A DNA stretch of 64,000 nt from an uncultured Ruminococcus sp. (GCA_910579955.1 CAJTWE010000003.1:88005-152004); one strand, 5' to 3'. Counted from the first letter of the stretch, positions 44,233 to 53,470 are shown. Notes: generated from the sequence alone by a model not told the origin. Made by a program: numbers and translations.

Positions 44233-46071
44233 ATGTGCGGAATATGCGGTATGGTCAGCTTTGAAAATGATATGAGAAAAGAACGTGATGTACTTATAAA
44301 AATGCAGTCAGCTCTTGAAAGAAGAGGTCCTGATGGAGAAGGTATATTTTGCAGTGAATGTGAATGTATAATGGCACACAGAAGGCTTGCTGTTATTGAT
44401 CCTGAAAATGGAAAACAGCCTATGACAAGAACGTATATGGGAGAGACATATACTATAGTATATAACGGTGAGCTTTACAATACAAAGGAGATACGTGAAG
44501 AGCTTACAGAGCTTGGAGCAATATTTGAAACAAATTGTGATACAGAGGTTGTACTTTGGGGATATATCCTGTTTAAGGAAGATGTCTTACAAAAGTTCAA
44601 TGGTATATTTGCATTTGGCGTATGGGAACACAGTGGCAAACGTCTTTTTCTTGCAAGAGATCGAATGGGTGTAAAGCCGCTTTTTTATGCAGAAACAGAA
44701 AAAGGACTTGTTTTTTCATCGGAAATAAATTCACTTCTTGAAAACCCAGATATTCCACGTGAGATAGATATAAAAGGACTTTCTGAGATAATTCTTATGG
44801 CTCCGGGCAGAACGCCGGGATACGGAATTTTTAGAATAGTAAGAGAACTAAGACGTGCTGAATATGCGTTTTATGATATTTCAGGCTTTAGAAAAAACAT
44901 TTATTGGAAGCTTAAAGCAAAGGAACATACTGATAGCTTTAGTCAAACTGCCGAAACTGTAAGATTCCTTCTTGAAGATTCCGTTAAGAGACAGCTTGTT
45001 TCAGATGTGCCACTTGGGACATTTTTATCCGGCGGACTTGATTCCAGTATAATTTCCTCTATTGCTGCAAGTGAATATAAAAAGCAGGGGAGAGTTCTTG
45101 ATACTTTTTCTCTTGATTATAAAAGCAATGATATATATTTCCAAAAAAGTCGGTTTCAGCCTACAAGCGATACTGAATTTATAGGTATAATGGCAGAGTA
45201 TTTGGGGAGCAATAGTCATAAGACTATTCTTGATACTCCTGCACTTGCGGCAGCTCTTATTCCTGCAATGGAAGCCAGAGGCATGGCTGCAATGGGTGAT
45301 GTTGACAGCTCTATGCTATTGTTCTGCCGTGATATTCGCAGAAGTGTTACGGCTGCACTTTCCGGTGAATGTTCCGATGAGATATTTGGAGGATATCCTT
45401 GGTATAGAGATGAAACTATTCGTATGAGTGAAGGCTTCCCATGGGCGCAAAGTACAGCATATCGGCAGTCATTTTTGCGTGATGAATTCAGTGAACTGAT
45501 AGACGGCAGAGCTTATGTAGATAAAGCGTATAGAAATACCATTGCGCAGGCTGATAAACTTTCAGGAGAACCAGTTACAGAGAGCAGAACACGAGAAATG
45601 ATGATTCTTAATATAGACTGGTTTATGCAGAATCTTCTTGACCGTAAGGACAGAATGAGTATGTATAGCTCTTTGGAAGTAAGAGTTCCATTTTGTGATT
45701 ATCGTATTGCTGAATATCTTTATAACGTTCCATGGGAATATAAGGATTATAAGGGTTATGAAAAGGGACTTCTCAGAGAAGCAATGAAAGGCTATCTTCC
45801 CGATGAGATCCTCTGGCGGAAGAAAAGCCCTTATCCTAAAACGCACAATCCTGCTTATTTTCTTGCAGTATCAAAAATGCTTCGTAAAATTATAGATGAT
45901 AAAGCCTCACCTTTGTTGTCTATTATTAAAAAATCAAGACTTATAGAGCTTATGGAAGGAAATGAGTCTGTACAGTGGTATGGTCAGCTTATGACAAAAC
46001 CTCAGACAATAGCATTTTTCGTACAGCTTGATGCATGGATGCGCAAATATAATGTTAAAGTGAGAGTATAG
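44233..46071 (+). CDS. asnB: Asparagine synthase (glutamine-hydrolysing)
   Basis: It transfers the glutamine amide to aspartate using ATP. The 612 residues begin with the glutaminase nucleophile Cys2 (MCGICGMVSF), with RRGPDGEG and RLAVIDPENGKQPM in the N-terminal Ntn domain. The synthetase domain has the PP-loop SGGLDSSIIS (about residue 265) and the ECSDEIFGGYPWY motif. AGGAGG precedes the ATG. It is downstream of the ANTAR regulator and a terminator hairpin, fitting nitrogen control. Confidence 0.95.
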   Translation: MCGICGMVSFENDMRKERDVLIKMQSALERRGPDGEGIFCSECECIMAHRRLAVIDPENGKQPMTRTYMGETYTIVYNGELYNTKEIREELTELGAIFETNCDTEVVLWGYILFKEDVLQKFNGIFAFGVWEHSGKRLFLARDRMGVKPLFYAETEKGLVFSSEINSLLENPDIPREIDIKGLSEIILMAPGRTPGYGIFRIVRELRRAEYAFYDISGFRKNIYWKLKAKEHTDSFSQTAETVRFLLEDSVKRQLVSDVPLGTFLSGGLDSSIISSIAASEYKKQGRVLDTFSLDYKSNDIYFQKSRFQPTSDTEFIGIMAEYLGSNSHKTILDTPALAAALIPAMEARGMAAMGDVDSSMLLFCRDIRRSVTAALSGECSDEIFGGYPWYRDETIRMSEGFPWAQSTAYRQSFLRDEFSELIDGRAYVDKAYRNTIAQADKLSGEPVTESRTREMMILNIDWFMQNLLDRKDRMSMYSSLEVRVPFCDYRIAEYLYNVPWEYKDYKGYEKGLLREAMKGYLPDEILWRKKSPYPKTHNPAYFLAVSKMLRKIIDDKASPLLSIIKKSRLIELMEGNESVQWYGQLMTKPQTIAFFVQLDAWMRKYNVKVRV

Positions 46072-46086
46072 AAGAGTATAGAGAAA

Positions 46087-46611
46087 TTATTTCAGCAGCT
46101 TTTCTGCCATAGTTCCTATAAATTCTACTCTTTCATTTAAGCTGTAGTTTTGATTTTTACTGTATACGTAATATCCGCCATAAACACTGAATGTTATGAA
46201 AAGATTTTTTTCTTGTGAATCATTAAGTTCAGGATGACTTGTAAAAATCATTTCCTTAAGAGCGGCTTCGATTTTATCCGGAAGCCGCTCGCTTCTTGTT
46301 CCGGAGAAAACAGTTGATATAAGAGAACTTTGTGATGCATACGCAGTGAAAAGATTCTTTGTAAATTCTTTTGGATTATCAAAAATATCATCAGCACTGC
46401 CAAGGCTTTTTATAACAGATGAAACTATCTCACTTTCAATTTTATCTGAAAGATCGTAAACGTCTTTATAGTAAACGTAGAACGTTGATTTGTTTATTTG
46501 AGCCTCTTCACAAAGTTCTTTTACTGTAAGCTTTTCTAGTGGCTTTCTTGAACGTATGCAGATAAATGCGTTATAAATGCTTCTTCTTGTTTTCTCTGTT
46601 CTTATATCCAT
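46087..46611 (-). CDS. TetR family transcriptional regulator
   Basis: A 174-residue regulator with an N-terminal TetR helix-turn-helix (residues 5-50: RRSIYNAFICIRSRKPLEKL, then ELCEEAQINKSTFYVYYKD) and a helical ligand domain. GGAGAT precedes the ATG. It is divergent from glgB with a 171-bp gap, so it could control glgB, but no clear palindrome was found there. Convergent with asnB. Confidence 0.88.
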   Translation of the reverse strand: MDIRTEKTRRSIYNAFICIRSRKPLEKLTVKELCEEAQINKSTFYVYYKDVYDLSDKIESEIVSSVIKSLGSADDIFDNPKEFTKNLFTAYASQSSLISTVFSGTRSERLPDKIEAALKEMIFTSHPELNDSQEKNLFITFSVYGGYYVYSKNQNYSLNERVEFIGTMAEKLLK

Positions 46612-46782
46612 AACAATATCTCCGTTTATTTAAATTGTGATAATATACGACTATTTTTTTAAAACGTTGCTTTTCCAACTAATATCTAAAATCAGTGGTT
46701 GAAAGCTTATATTAACTATATTATACTATATTTGAAGAAGAAAAACAACTGTTGTCTATTTTATTTTACAAAGGAGATTATT

Positions 46783-48579
46783 ATGGATTATTATGGCTTT
46801 TATACAGGTACGGAATTTGAAGCTTATAAGTATTTGGGAGCTCATTGTTATGGGGACGTAACTGTTTTCAGGACATTTGCTCCCAGTGCAGAAAGAATAT
46901 CTCTTATAGGTGAATTTAGTGATTGGAATGAGATTCCAATGTATAAGGTGGGGGATGGCAATTTCTGGGAATGTGAAGTTCATGGTGCAAAGCAGTATGA
47001 TATGTATAAATATCGAATTTATAAAAGAGGCGGAAACGTTACAGATCACTGCGATCCGTATGGATTTTATGCGGAACTTAGACCGGGAAATGCCTCTAAA
47101 ATATTCGATTCCAAATACGAATTCAATGATAAAAAATGGCTTGCCTCAAGAGGTGATTTTTATAATAAGCCTATAAACATATATGAGCTTCACTTTGGTT
47201 CATGGAAAACAAAAGAAGATGCTGAAACTATACCTGATGGCTGGTATAAATACGATGAGCTTGGAGAGCTTCTTATACCGTATCTCAAGGAAAATGGATA
47301 TAATTACGTTGAGATAATGCCGCTTAATGAATATCCATGCGATGAATCGTGGGGATATCAGGGAACAGGCTTTTTCAGTGCTACTGCAAGATATGGCGAT
47401 CCGGATGGTTTGAGAAAATTTGTTGATGAATGCCATCAGAATGGCATTGGCGTAATACTTGATTTTGTTCCTGTTCATTTTGCAGTTGATGGATATGCCC
47501 TTTGGAATTATGATGGTACATCTCTTTATGAATATCCACATTCAGATGTGGGAAGAAGTGAATGGGGAAGCTGTAACTTTATGCATTCACGTGGAGAAGT
47601 AAGAAGCTTTTTACAGTCTGCTGCCTTTTTCTGGTTAAGTGAGTTCCATATGGATGGACTTAGAATGGACGCAGTAAGCAATCTTATTTACTGGCAGGGA
47701 GACCCTAAACGTGGTGTAAATGGCATGACACGTGATTTTATAAAAAATATGAACTGTGGTTTGAAACAAAGAGTTCCGGGTATTATGCTTATAGCAGAGG
47801 ATTCAAGTACATATGACGGAGTTACAAGAGCTGTATTTGATGGCGGTCTGGGATTTGATTTCAAATGGGATCTGGGCTGGATGAATGACACCCTTGATTA
47901 TTTCCGACTTTCTCCCGAACAGAGAAAATATAATTATCATAACCTTACATTTAGTATGATGTATTATTACAATGAAAGATATATTCTCCCGCTTTCACAT
48001 GATGAGGTTGTACATGGCAAGGCAACAATTATTCAGAAGATGAACGGAGATTATGATGTGAAGTTTCCACAGGCAAGAGCGCTTTATCTTTATATGATGG
48101 CGCATCCTGGAAAAAAACTTAATTTTATGGGCAATGAGATCGCTCAGTTCAGAGAATGGGATGAAAAACGTGAGCAGGATTGGGATATTTTGAAATATCC
48201 TAATCATGATGCATTCCATAAATACATAAATGAGCTTAACGATATTTACTTGAAAACACCGGCTTTATATGGAGATGATTTTTCTAATAATGGTTTTTGC
48301 TGGCTTGACTGTCACAGTGAAGAACTTTGCGTTTATGCATTTATGAGAAAATGCGGTGAAAGTAATGTTCTGGCTGTATTCAACTTTTCAGATAAAGCTG
48401 TTCAGTATAGTTTGAATGTTGGAGATGTTAAATCCCTTAAAGAAATCATTTGCAGTGAAGAGTCCCGTTTTGGGGGATGTGTTGATAAGAAGAAAAATAC
48501 AAAACCTGTCATCGAAAATGGTATTGCAGAGTTTATATTGCCTCCATTTTCTGGTCAGCTCTTTGACGTTAAATATTGA
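46783..48579 (+). CDS. glgB: 1,4-alpha-glucan branching enzyme
   Basis: It introduces alpha-1,6 branches into glycogen. The 598 residues contain an N-terminal CBM48-like domain (RTFAPSAERISLIGEFSDWN) and a GH13 catalytic barrel with GLRMDAVSNLIYW (nucleophile Asp), LIAEDSS (acid/base Glu) and PLSHDEVVHGK. It lacks the extra N-terminal domain of the E. coli enzyme, as is common in Firmicutes. The start ATG 46783 is preceded by AAAGGAGA; upstream in-frame codons have no ribosome site. Other glg genes are not in the window. Confidence 0.94.
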   Translation: MDYYGFYTGTEFEAYKYLGAHCYGDVTVFRTFAPSAERISLIGEFSDWNEIPMYKVGDGNFWECEVHGAKQYDMYKYRIYKRGGNVTDHCDPYGFYAELRPGNASKIFDSKYEFNDKKWLASRGDFYNKPINIYELHFGSWKTKEDAETIPDGWYKYDELGELLIPYLKENGYNYVEIMPLNEYPCDESWGYQGTGFFSATARYGDPDGLRKFVDECHQNGIGVILDFVPVHFAVDGYALWNYDGTSLYEYPHSDVGRSEWGSCNFMHSRGEVRSFLQSAAFFWLSEFHMDGLRMDAVSNLIYWQGDPKRGVNGMTRDFIKNMNCGLKQRVPGIMLIAEDSSTYDGVTRAVFDGGLGFDFKWDLGWMNDTLDYFRLSPEQRKYNYHNLTFSMMYYYNERYILPLSHDEVVHGKATIIQKMNGDYDVKFPQARALYLYMMAHPGKKLNFMGNEIAQFREWDEKREQDWDILKYPNHDAFHKYINELNDIYLKTPALYGDDFSNNGFCWLDCHSEELCVYAFMRKCGESNVLAVFNFSDKAVQYSLNVGDVKSLKEIICSEESRFGGCVDKKKNTKPVIENGIAEFILPPFSGQLFDVKY

Positions 48580-48590
48580 TAGCTAGTTTT

Positions 48591-48634
48591 ACAAGCTGCT
48601 GTACAGTTCCATGTGCGGCAGCTTGTTTTTTTGC
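48591..48634 (+). terminator. Terminator of glgB
   Basis: ACAAGCTGC (48591-48599) pairs with GCAGCTTGT (48618-48626), then TTTTTTTGC. Confidence 0.88.
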
Positions 48635-48656
48635 TATATTGCTAAACATAAATTTT

Positions 48657-48709
48657 TTATCGAAAAACGATAAAAAACACTTGACAAACGATAAATCGTG
48701 TGATATAAT
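48657..48709 (+). promoter_or_regulatory. Promoter with palindromic operators for the DUF2975/HTH pair
   Basis: TTGACA (48681-48686), 17 bases, TATAAT (48704-48709): perfect consensus. Two palindromes share the half site CGATAA/TTATCG: TTATCGAAAAACGATAA (48657-48673) just upstream, and ACGATAAATCGT (48688-48699) inside the spacer. Autoregulation by the HTH protein is likely. Confidence 0.75.
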
Positions 48710-48770
48710 AAAATCACAGTCAGACTGAAGAACGAAAATAAACTAAGGGTAATTTTTGGAGGTATTAAAA

Positions 48771-49322
48771 ATGAACAATACAAGTAAAATCAGCAAGATC
48801 ACTTTAGTGGTATCAAAGATAATTGAGGTTGTGCAATGGCTTGGTGTAGCTGCTATGGCGGTATTTTTTGTATGCACATTTGCATGCAAGGATGCAATTA
48901 ACGAAATACTGTTTACAGAAGAAATGCCGCTTGATGTTTACGGCTTTGAGATAACCTCAGTGAGCAGTGACGGCTTATTAAACATGAGCGCTTTGCGTAT
49001 TTTCATAGTTGTTGCATTTATAACATTGGGCCTTATGGCAATGACATTTCGTAACGTATATCTTATTGTTAAAAAATCAAAGAACTCTACTCCGTTTCAG
49101 AAGGATAATGTTAGAATGCTGAAAGAAATCGGAATATTCTCAATATCTATTCCTATTCTGGGACTTATTGCGAGCATTATCGTGCGTTTGGTTACAAATG
49201 TTGATTATGTAGAAGCATCTGTTAATATGAACGGATTTATTATGGGAATATTGATCCTTTGCCTGACACAATTCTTTGCTCGTGGTGTTGAGCTGGAGGA
49301 AGAAGTCGACGGTCTGGTATAA
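48771..49322 (+). CDS. DUF2975 membrane protein
   Basis: A 183-residue protein with about four membrane helices (about residues 15-38, 75-97, 118-142 and 155-175), matching DUF2975 (YoaS-like), whose function is unknown. The start ATG 48771 follows GGAGGT; TTG 48756 overlaps that site. It is paired with a small HTH gene 18 bp downstream, the usual family context (membrane protein plus cognate repressor). Confidence 0.82.
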   Translation: MNNTSKISKITLVVSKIIEVVQWLGVAAMAVFFVCTFACKDAINEILFTEEMPLDVYGFEITSVSSDGLLNMSALRIFIVVAFITLGLMAMTFRNVYLIVKKSKNSTPFQKDNVRMLKEIGIFSISIPILGLIASIIVRLVTNVDYVEASVNMNGFIMGILILCLTQFFARGVELEEEVDGLV

Positions 49323-49340
49323 TTAGAAAGAGAGAATATA

Positions 49341-49556
49341 ATGGGAAAAATAGTACTTAGACTTGATCGTATGATGGTTGAAAGAAAAATATCACTTAAT
49401 GACCTTGCAGAGAGAGTCGGAATTTCAAATGTAAATCTTTCAAGAATAAAGAATAATAAGGTCAACGCTATAAGATTTTCAACCCTTGCGGCTATATGTG
49501 AGGTTCTTGAATGCGGTGTGGGAGATATTCTTGAATATGCAAGCGATGCTCAGTAG
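49341..49556 (+). CDS. Small Cro/CI-type HTH regulator (YozG-like)
   Basis: A 71-residue one-domain helix-turn-helix protein: LDRMMVERKISLNDLAERVG then SNVNLSRIKNNKVNAIRFST, ending in the GVGDILEY signature of the YozG/XRE_26-type family. It probably binds the palindromes upstream of the operon. GAAAGAGAG precedes the ATG. Confidence 0.9.
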   Translation: MGKIVLRLDRMMVERKISLNDLAERVGISNVNLSRIKNNKVNAIRFSTLAAICEVLECGVGDILEYASDAQ

Positions 49557-49730
49557 TAATGCTATTGCTGAAAGTAAAGCACGATAAAATTAAGCAGCTT
49601 ATTCTTTATGTATTTTAGAATAGGCTGCTTTTTGCTTATTTGGACATAAAATCGCATATTGACATTTAATAAAATTGTGCTATACTATAATAAAAATAAA
49701 ACTATAAATTATTGCGAGAGGACAATGATC

Positions 49731-50384
49731 ATGAGATATAAACTCGTTATATTTGATATGGACGGTACTATTCTCAATACGCTTGAGGATCTTGCATATA
49801 GTGTAAATTATGCTTTAAATATAGAAGGTTATCCATTACGTTCAATTGATGAAGTGTGCTGTTTCGTTGGCAATGGAATCCGAAAACTTATTGAACGCAG
49901 TGTTCCAAATGGAACAGAGATTCAAAATATAGATAAGGTACATAGGAGATTTACTGAGTATTATACAGAGCATTGTGCCGATAAAACTAAGCCGTATGAT
50001 GGTATTATAGAACTTATTGATAATTTACATAAACATGGCTGCAAAACAGCTGTAGTATCAAATAAGGCGGATTATGCTGTTAAATCTTTGTGCAATCAGT
50101 ATTTTGATGGGAAATTTGATATGGCAGTAGGAGAGCAAATGCCGCTTTATAATAAAAAACCAGCACCTGATCTTGTTAATTTGGTTATAGAAAAACTTAA
50201 TGTATCAGCTTGTGACGCTGTATATATAGGTGATTCTGATGTTGATATAATGACCGCTGCAAATGCAGGGATTGAGTGTATTTCAGTAGATTGGGGATTT
50301 CGCAGTCGAGAGTTTCTCATTGAAAAAGGCGCTGAAAAAATCGTATCAAATACATCAGAGCTTGAAAGTGCTTTGATGATATAA
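49731..50384 (+). CDS. HAD hydrolase, phosphoglycolate phosphatase-like
   Basis: A 218-residue HAD phosphatase with motif I FDMDGTILNT (nucleophile Asp near residue 9), a helical cap (GNGIRKLIERSVP), motif II VVSNK, the Lys in KKPAPDLV and motif IV GDSDVDIMTAANAG. This is the Gph/PGP-like subclass; the real substrate is uncertain. The start ATG 49731 lies eight bases after GAGAGGA, and ATG 49725 is too close to it. Confidence 0.9.
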   Translation: MRYKLVIFDMDGTILNTLEDLAYSVNYALNIEGYPLRSIDEVCCFVGNGIRKLIERSVPNGTEIQNIDKVHRRFTEYYTEHCADKTKPYDGIIELIDNLHKHGCKTAVVSNKADYAVKSLCNQYFDGKFDMAVGEQMPLYNKKPAPDLVNLVIEKLNVSACDAVYIGDSDVDIMTAANAGIECISVDWGFRSREFLIEKGAEKIVSNTSELESALMI

Positions 50385-50502
50385 CGTTTTATAGCGTTAA
50401 ACAATAATACGTGCAAATAAATTATGAATATGAAATATTTTGCTTGACATTCCGCTGGTTTTATGATATAATTTTTATTGTTGATTTATAATTTTTATAT
50501 TT

Positions 50503-50589
50503 GCCGCTGTGGCGGAATAGGCAGACGCAAGGGACTTAAAATCCCTCGCTGGCAACAGCGTACCGGTTCAAGTCCGGTTAGCGGCACCA
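50503..50589 (+). tRNA. tRNA-Leu (UAA)
   Basis: An 87-base gene with encoded CCA. The acceptor GCCGCTG pairs with TAGCGGC (one G-T), the anticodon stem GGGA/TCCC holds the loop CTTAAAA (anticodon TAA), and there is a long variable arm (CTGGCAACAG) and the T arm CCGGTTCAAGTCCGG. The mobile element starts directly downstream, so its 3' end is the likely integration site. Confidence 0.96.
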
Positions 50590-50635
50590 TCGAAAGAATG
50601 TCGATTTTACGGCATTCTTTTCTTATTTTCTGACT

Positions 50636-50700
50636 AATTTGGTAGAAAAGTTTCTTGTGAATGAGCGTTTTTCTACCGGATTTCTACCAAATTTTCTACC
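50636..50700. repeat. TTTCTACC repeats: candidate integrase arm-binding sites
   Basis: One inverted copy, GGTAGAAA (50641-50648), and three direct copies of TTTCTACC (50670-50677, 50681-50688, 50693-50700) spaced 11-12 bases, i.e. on one face of the helix. A further copy lies between int and xis (52304-52311). The placement suits arm sites of a tyrosine recombinase (inference). Confidence 0.6.
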
Positions 50701-50807
50701 AAAATCGCTGCTTTTTTCAATTTCACTTTCATTTTTGGTCTTAGCACAAAAGATTTTTATCCCCCGTGTCAAGTTGACCTGATTAACTTTTTTACTTTTT
50801 TTATAAT

Positions 50808-50832
50808 GCCGCCGTGGTAGAATGGGTAGACG
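50808..50832 (+). pseudogene. 5' fragment resembling tRNA-Leu
   Basis: These 25 bases match the first 25 of the intact tRNA-Leu at 20 positions (GCCGCCGTGG..., GTAGACG). No anticodon or T arm follows, and the integrase stop lies 26 bases on. It may be a relic of an earlier tRNA target. Confidence 0.5.
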
Positions 50833-50857
50833 ATCGGCACACTATTATCGCAGGTTC

Positions 50858-52177
50858 TCAGGTTGAGGACTTGCGATTTTTTTCGTCCTCTGAACCTTTA
50901 TCATGGATAGCCTGTTCCGTATCTGTACTGTCTCCACCCAACACTTTGGCGATAGTCTCCGCAGACTCCACTTTGGAATGAAAGTCGAGGTGACTATAAA
51001 AATTGGCTGTAACATTAAATGTTGAATGTCCAAGCCACTCCTGGATCGCCTTCATGGATACTCCGTTTGCCAGCAACAGACTGGCACATGAATGACGAAG
51101 ATCATGGAATCGAATGTGTTTGAGCTTATTTTTCTTAATGATGTACTTGAAGTGAGTAGTTACAAAGTTTGGCGTAATCAGCTTACCGAAGTTGTCACGG
51201 CACACAAAGCCGTCATATTCCCTGTCAAAGTCTTTACCGAGGAGCTTCGAGTAGTATTCTTCAAGGTTTTTGCGTTCTATTAGCATCTGCTCAATATGAG
51301 GAATCAAGGGAAAAGTTCTTACACTGGACTCAGTTTTAAGCTGATTTTCGACAAAAATCATTTCTTTGCCGCCGCCATAAGTGCTGGAAACCTTACGGCG
51401 AACCGTGAGTTTCTTTTCCTCAAAGTTGACGGAATCCCACTTCAAACCAATAATCTCGCTCTTGCGAAGTCCGTAGTAGGCTGCAATATGTACCACAAGT
51501 TCAAGTCTATCGCCCTTGAATACTTCAAAGAGCTGTTCCAACTCGTCCTTGTTGTAGAAATTGGCTTCAAACTTCTGGATTTTCGGCAGTTCAACCTTAT
51601 CTGCGACGTTTACATCGAGCATATCCATTTTTACAGCATATTTTAGTGCTTTGTGGATATTGGCATGGTAATGCTTTACCGAATTGCCCGAAAGACCGCT
51701 GTTGAACTTATCGTTATAGAACTGCTGAAGCTGTAAAGCTGTCAGGTTGCCAAGAAGAAGATGCGGATAACGCTCGTCAAAATAGTTTTTGATCCTGGTG
51801 ATATAGCGATTGTAGCTTTCATAAGAGGTTCGTGCGATTGTCGGTCTGATTGTTTCAAGCCAGTAGTCAAGAAATGCTGTGAACTCAAAACTTGTCTTGC
51901 ATACAGCATCATCACTGAGAACCTCCTCGCTGAGTTCTGTCTTTTCCTTTGGGGTTTCCTTGACTTTTGTTAAGCTGCCTGTGAGAAACTCCTCATAGAA
52001 CTTTGCTACTATTACGTTCACCTTTGCTGTCAGTGCTTTATAAGAACAGTCAACAGGCAAATCGGTTGTAACCCATTTTCTCTTACGCTTGCCACTATCG
52101 TCCTTGAAATCAAAGACAACATAGTTTTTGCCCTTCTTTTCGGCAATAATGTACTTAAAAGGCAGACTTGCTTTCAT
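50858..52177 (-). CDS. int: Tyrosine recombinase integrase
   Basis: It excises and integrates the element. The 439 residues comprise an N-terminal arm-binding region (FKYIIAEKKGKNYVVFDFKD), a core-binding SAM-like domain (about 110-200) and the catalytic domain. The catalytic domain shows Arg in YGLRKSEIIGLKW, HDLRHSCASLL (HxxR), LGHSTFNVTANFYSHLD (His and the nucleophile Tyr). All catalytic residues are present, so it should be active. The gene ends next to the tRNA-Leu, as expected for the element terminus. Confidence 0.95.
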   Translation of the reverse strand: MKASLPFKYIIAEKKGKNYVVFDFKDDSGKRKRKWVTTDLPVDCSYKALTAKVNVIVAKFYEEFLTGSLTKVKETPKEKTELSEEVLSDDAVCKTSFEFTAFLDYWLETIRPTIARTSYESYNRYITRIKNYFDERYPHLLLGNLTALQLQQFYNDKFNSGLSGNSVKHYHANIHKALKYAVKMDMLDVNVADKVELPKIQKFEANFYNKDELEQLFEVFKGDRLELVVHIAAYYGLRKSEIIGLKWDSVNFEEKKLTVRRKVSSTYGGGKEMIFVENQLKTESSVRTFPLIPHIEQMLIERKNLEEYYSKLLGKDFDREYDGFVCRDNFGKLITPNFVTTHFKYIIKKNKLKHIRFHDLRHSCASLLLANGVSMKAIQEWLGHSTFNVTANFYSHLDFHSKVESAETIAKVLGGDSTDTEQAIHDKGSEDEKNRKSST

Positions 52178-52313
52178 TATATTATCCTCCTTATGTCGAA
52201 AGCGGTGGTCTGCGCTATTGACCTCATAACTATATTGTAGCGCGATACAAAGTCATTTGCAAGCGTTTTCCTACCACTTCTACAAAATTTGACACAAGGG
52301 ACATTTCTACCAG

Positions 52314-52532
52314 TTATTTTTGTGCGCATTGCAGAACGAAATCTATAATCGTAGCTTTTGCGACCTTGATTGTTCTACCACAAGGAATTTTTTTGAGTTG
52401 TCCTTCCTTGATAAGCTGATAAACCTTTTTCTTTCCATAGCCGAGAATTTCACATAAGTCCTTTACTTCCAGTATCTCAGGATATTCGCTATACATATTC
52501 TTATATACAACTTCAAGCGGTATTGAATCCAT
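52314..52532 (-). CDS. xis: Excisionase-type HTH protein
   Basis: 72 residues with a winged-helix MerR/excisionase-like fold: VKDLCEILGYGKKKVYQLIKEGQLKKIPCGRTIKV. It lies upstream of int on the same strand. AGGAGG precedes the ATG. Likely the directionality factor for excision. Confidence 0.82.
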   Translation of the reverse strand: MDSIPLEVVYKNMYSEYPEILEVKDLCEILGYGKKKVYQLIKEGQLKKIPCGRTIKVAKATIIDFVLQCAQK

Positions 52533-52559
52533 AGGACATAACCTCCTTCCTGTCAGAAG

Positions 52560-53038
52560 AAAAGAAACTGAAAAAGCGTAGATGTTCCATATTCTATTGT
52601 CAAGATACTAAGTGCATCGTTGTCAGTTATTTTTATGCCTGATATTTGATGTACTGTTGGCAGCTTCTCCTCAAATCGAGAGGAAGCTCCCGACAGCATA
52701 TCAGCCGTCAAACAAAACTAAGAGGAATGTGTGAGATGCCTTTGGCAATGTACGCTCCGAAGGACGTACACTCCCAACAGCATCTCTGCTGTTGACAGAA
52801 AAATAAAAGAAATTAACATGAAAGCATAGTTGAAAGTATGGGACGGTGCGGCAAATGGAAGAACCGTACCGCCCCTCATCACGGAGGATAGGATATGTCA
52901 GCGAGTGATCCGTACCCTTTTCAGCCATCAGTGGTATGAACCCCTCTATATATCAACCGAGGATTTTGCAAAATCGGGAAGGTTTTTCCCATGTTTATTT
53001 CTCCAAAAAGAAAAAATCAGCGTTCTGCACATATTTCT
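52560..53038. other. Gene-free 480-bp region with structured repeats
   Basis: No credible gene. It holds two homologous hairpins (see separate entry), a third GC-rich hairpin GGTGCGG/CCGTACC (52845-52851, 52864-52870) and otherwise AT-rich sequence at the right end. Plus-strand readings here lack ribosome sites and coding character. Confidence 0.65.
52655..52786 (-). ncRNA. Tandem homologous hairpins, possible structured RNA
   Basis: Hairpin A (52655-52695) pairs TGTTGG/CCGACA and AGCTTC/GAAGCT. Hairpin B (52733-52786) pairs GAGATGC/GCATCTC, TTGG/CCAA and GTACG/CGTAC. Both share TTGGCA before the inner stem and CTCCC plus RACAGCAT after it, at nearly the same distance (30 and 29 bases), while the inner stems differ but stay paired. 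This is the pattern of conserved RNA structure. The minus strand is suggested because xis lies downstream; the strand is not certain. Confidence 0.45.
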
Positions 53039-53470
53039 TTATTCGTTTTCGTGCAAGATGATATACTCCTTGAGCTTCTGCTTTGCAATCTTGATTCGGT
53101 AACGCACCATATCAATTGATAAACCGTATTTCTCAACGAGATACCACATCGTCACCTTATCCTCTCTCAGAAAGTAGTCCCGTATAAGCTCATACCCTTC
53201 AGGAAAATCCGATTTCAGCAGTTCTAAGGCATCAGGCAGATAATCAAGCCTGTTCCGGTGCCTGATCTGCTCCTTTTCTTCTTCATCGCTTATGGGAATA
53301 CTCGCAGGATCGGGATTCGAAGATAGAACATCGTCAAAATCGGGATAGATCTTTCCGTTTTTTGCATCCAGCTCCTCAATGTATCGTTCTTTTCGCAAGA
53401 GCTTGTTGTACTCTTTCTCGATGTTACGGGGAACATCATCGCCAAAGTGGACATACATAAATCTTCCCAT
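53039..53470 (-). CDS. Sigma-70-like protein (region 4 HTH)
   Basis: A 143-residue protein. The C-terminal part (about 85-135: EGYELIRDYFLREDKVTMWY, then LVEKYGLSIDMVRYRIKIAK) reads as a sigma region 4-like helix-turn-helix. Such small sigma-like proteins are common in Tn916/Tn1549-type elements. Its ATG shares one base with the stop of the HTH gene upstream (TAATG), and AGGAGG precedes it. It probably regulates element genes. Confidence 0.75.
   Translation of the reverse strand: MGRFMYVHFGDDVPRNIEKEYNKLLRKERYIEELDAKNGKIYPDFDDVLSSNPDPASIPISDEEEKEQIRHRNRLDYLPDALELLKSDFPEGYELIRDYFLREDKVTMWYLVEKYGLSIDMVRYRIKIAKQKLKEYIILHENE

Noticed and set aside
52830..53102. 90-codon plus-strand frame in the structured intergenic region
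   Set aside because: No ribosome site, runs over a hairpin and into the sigma-like gene on the other strand.
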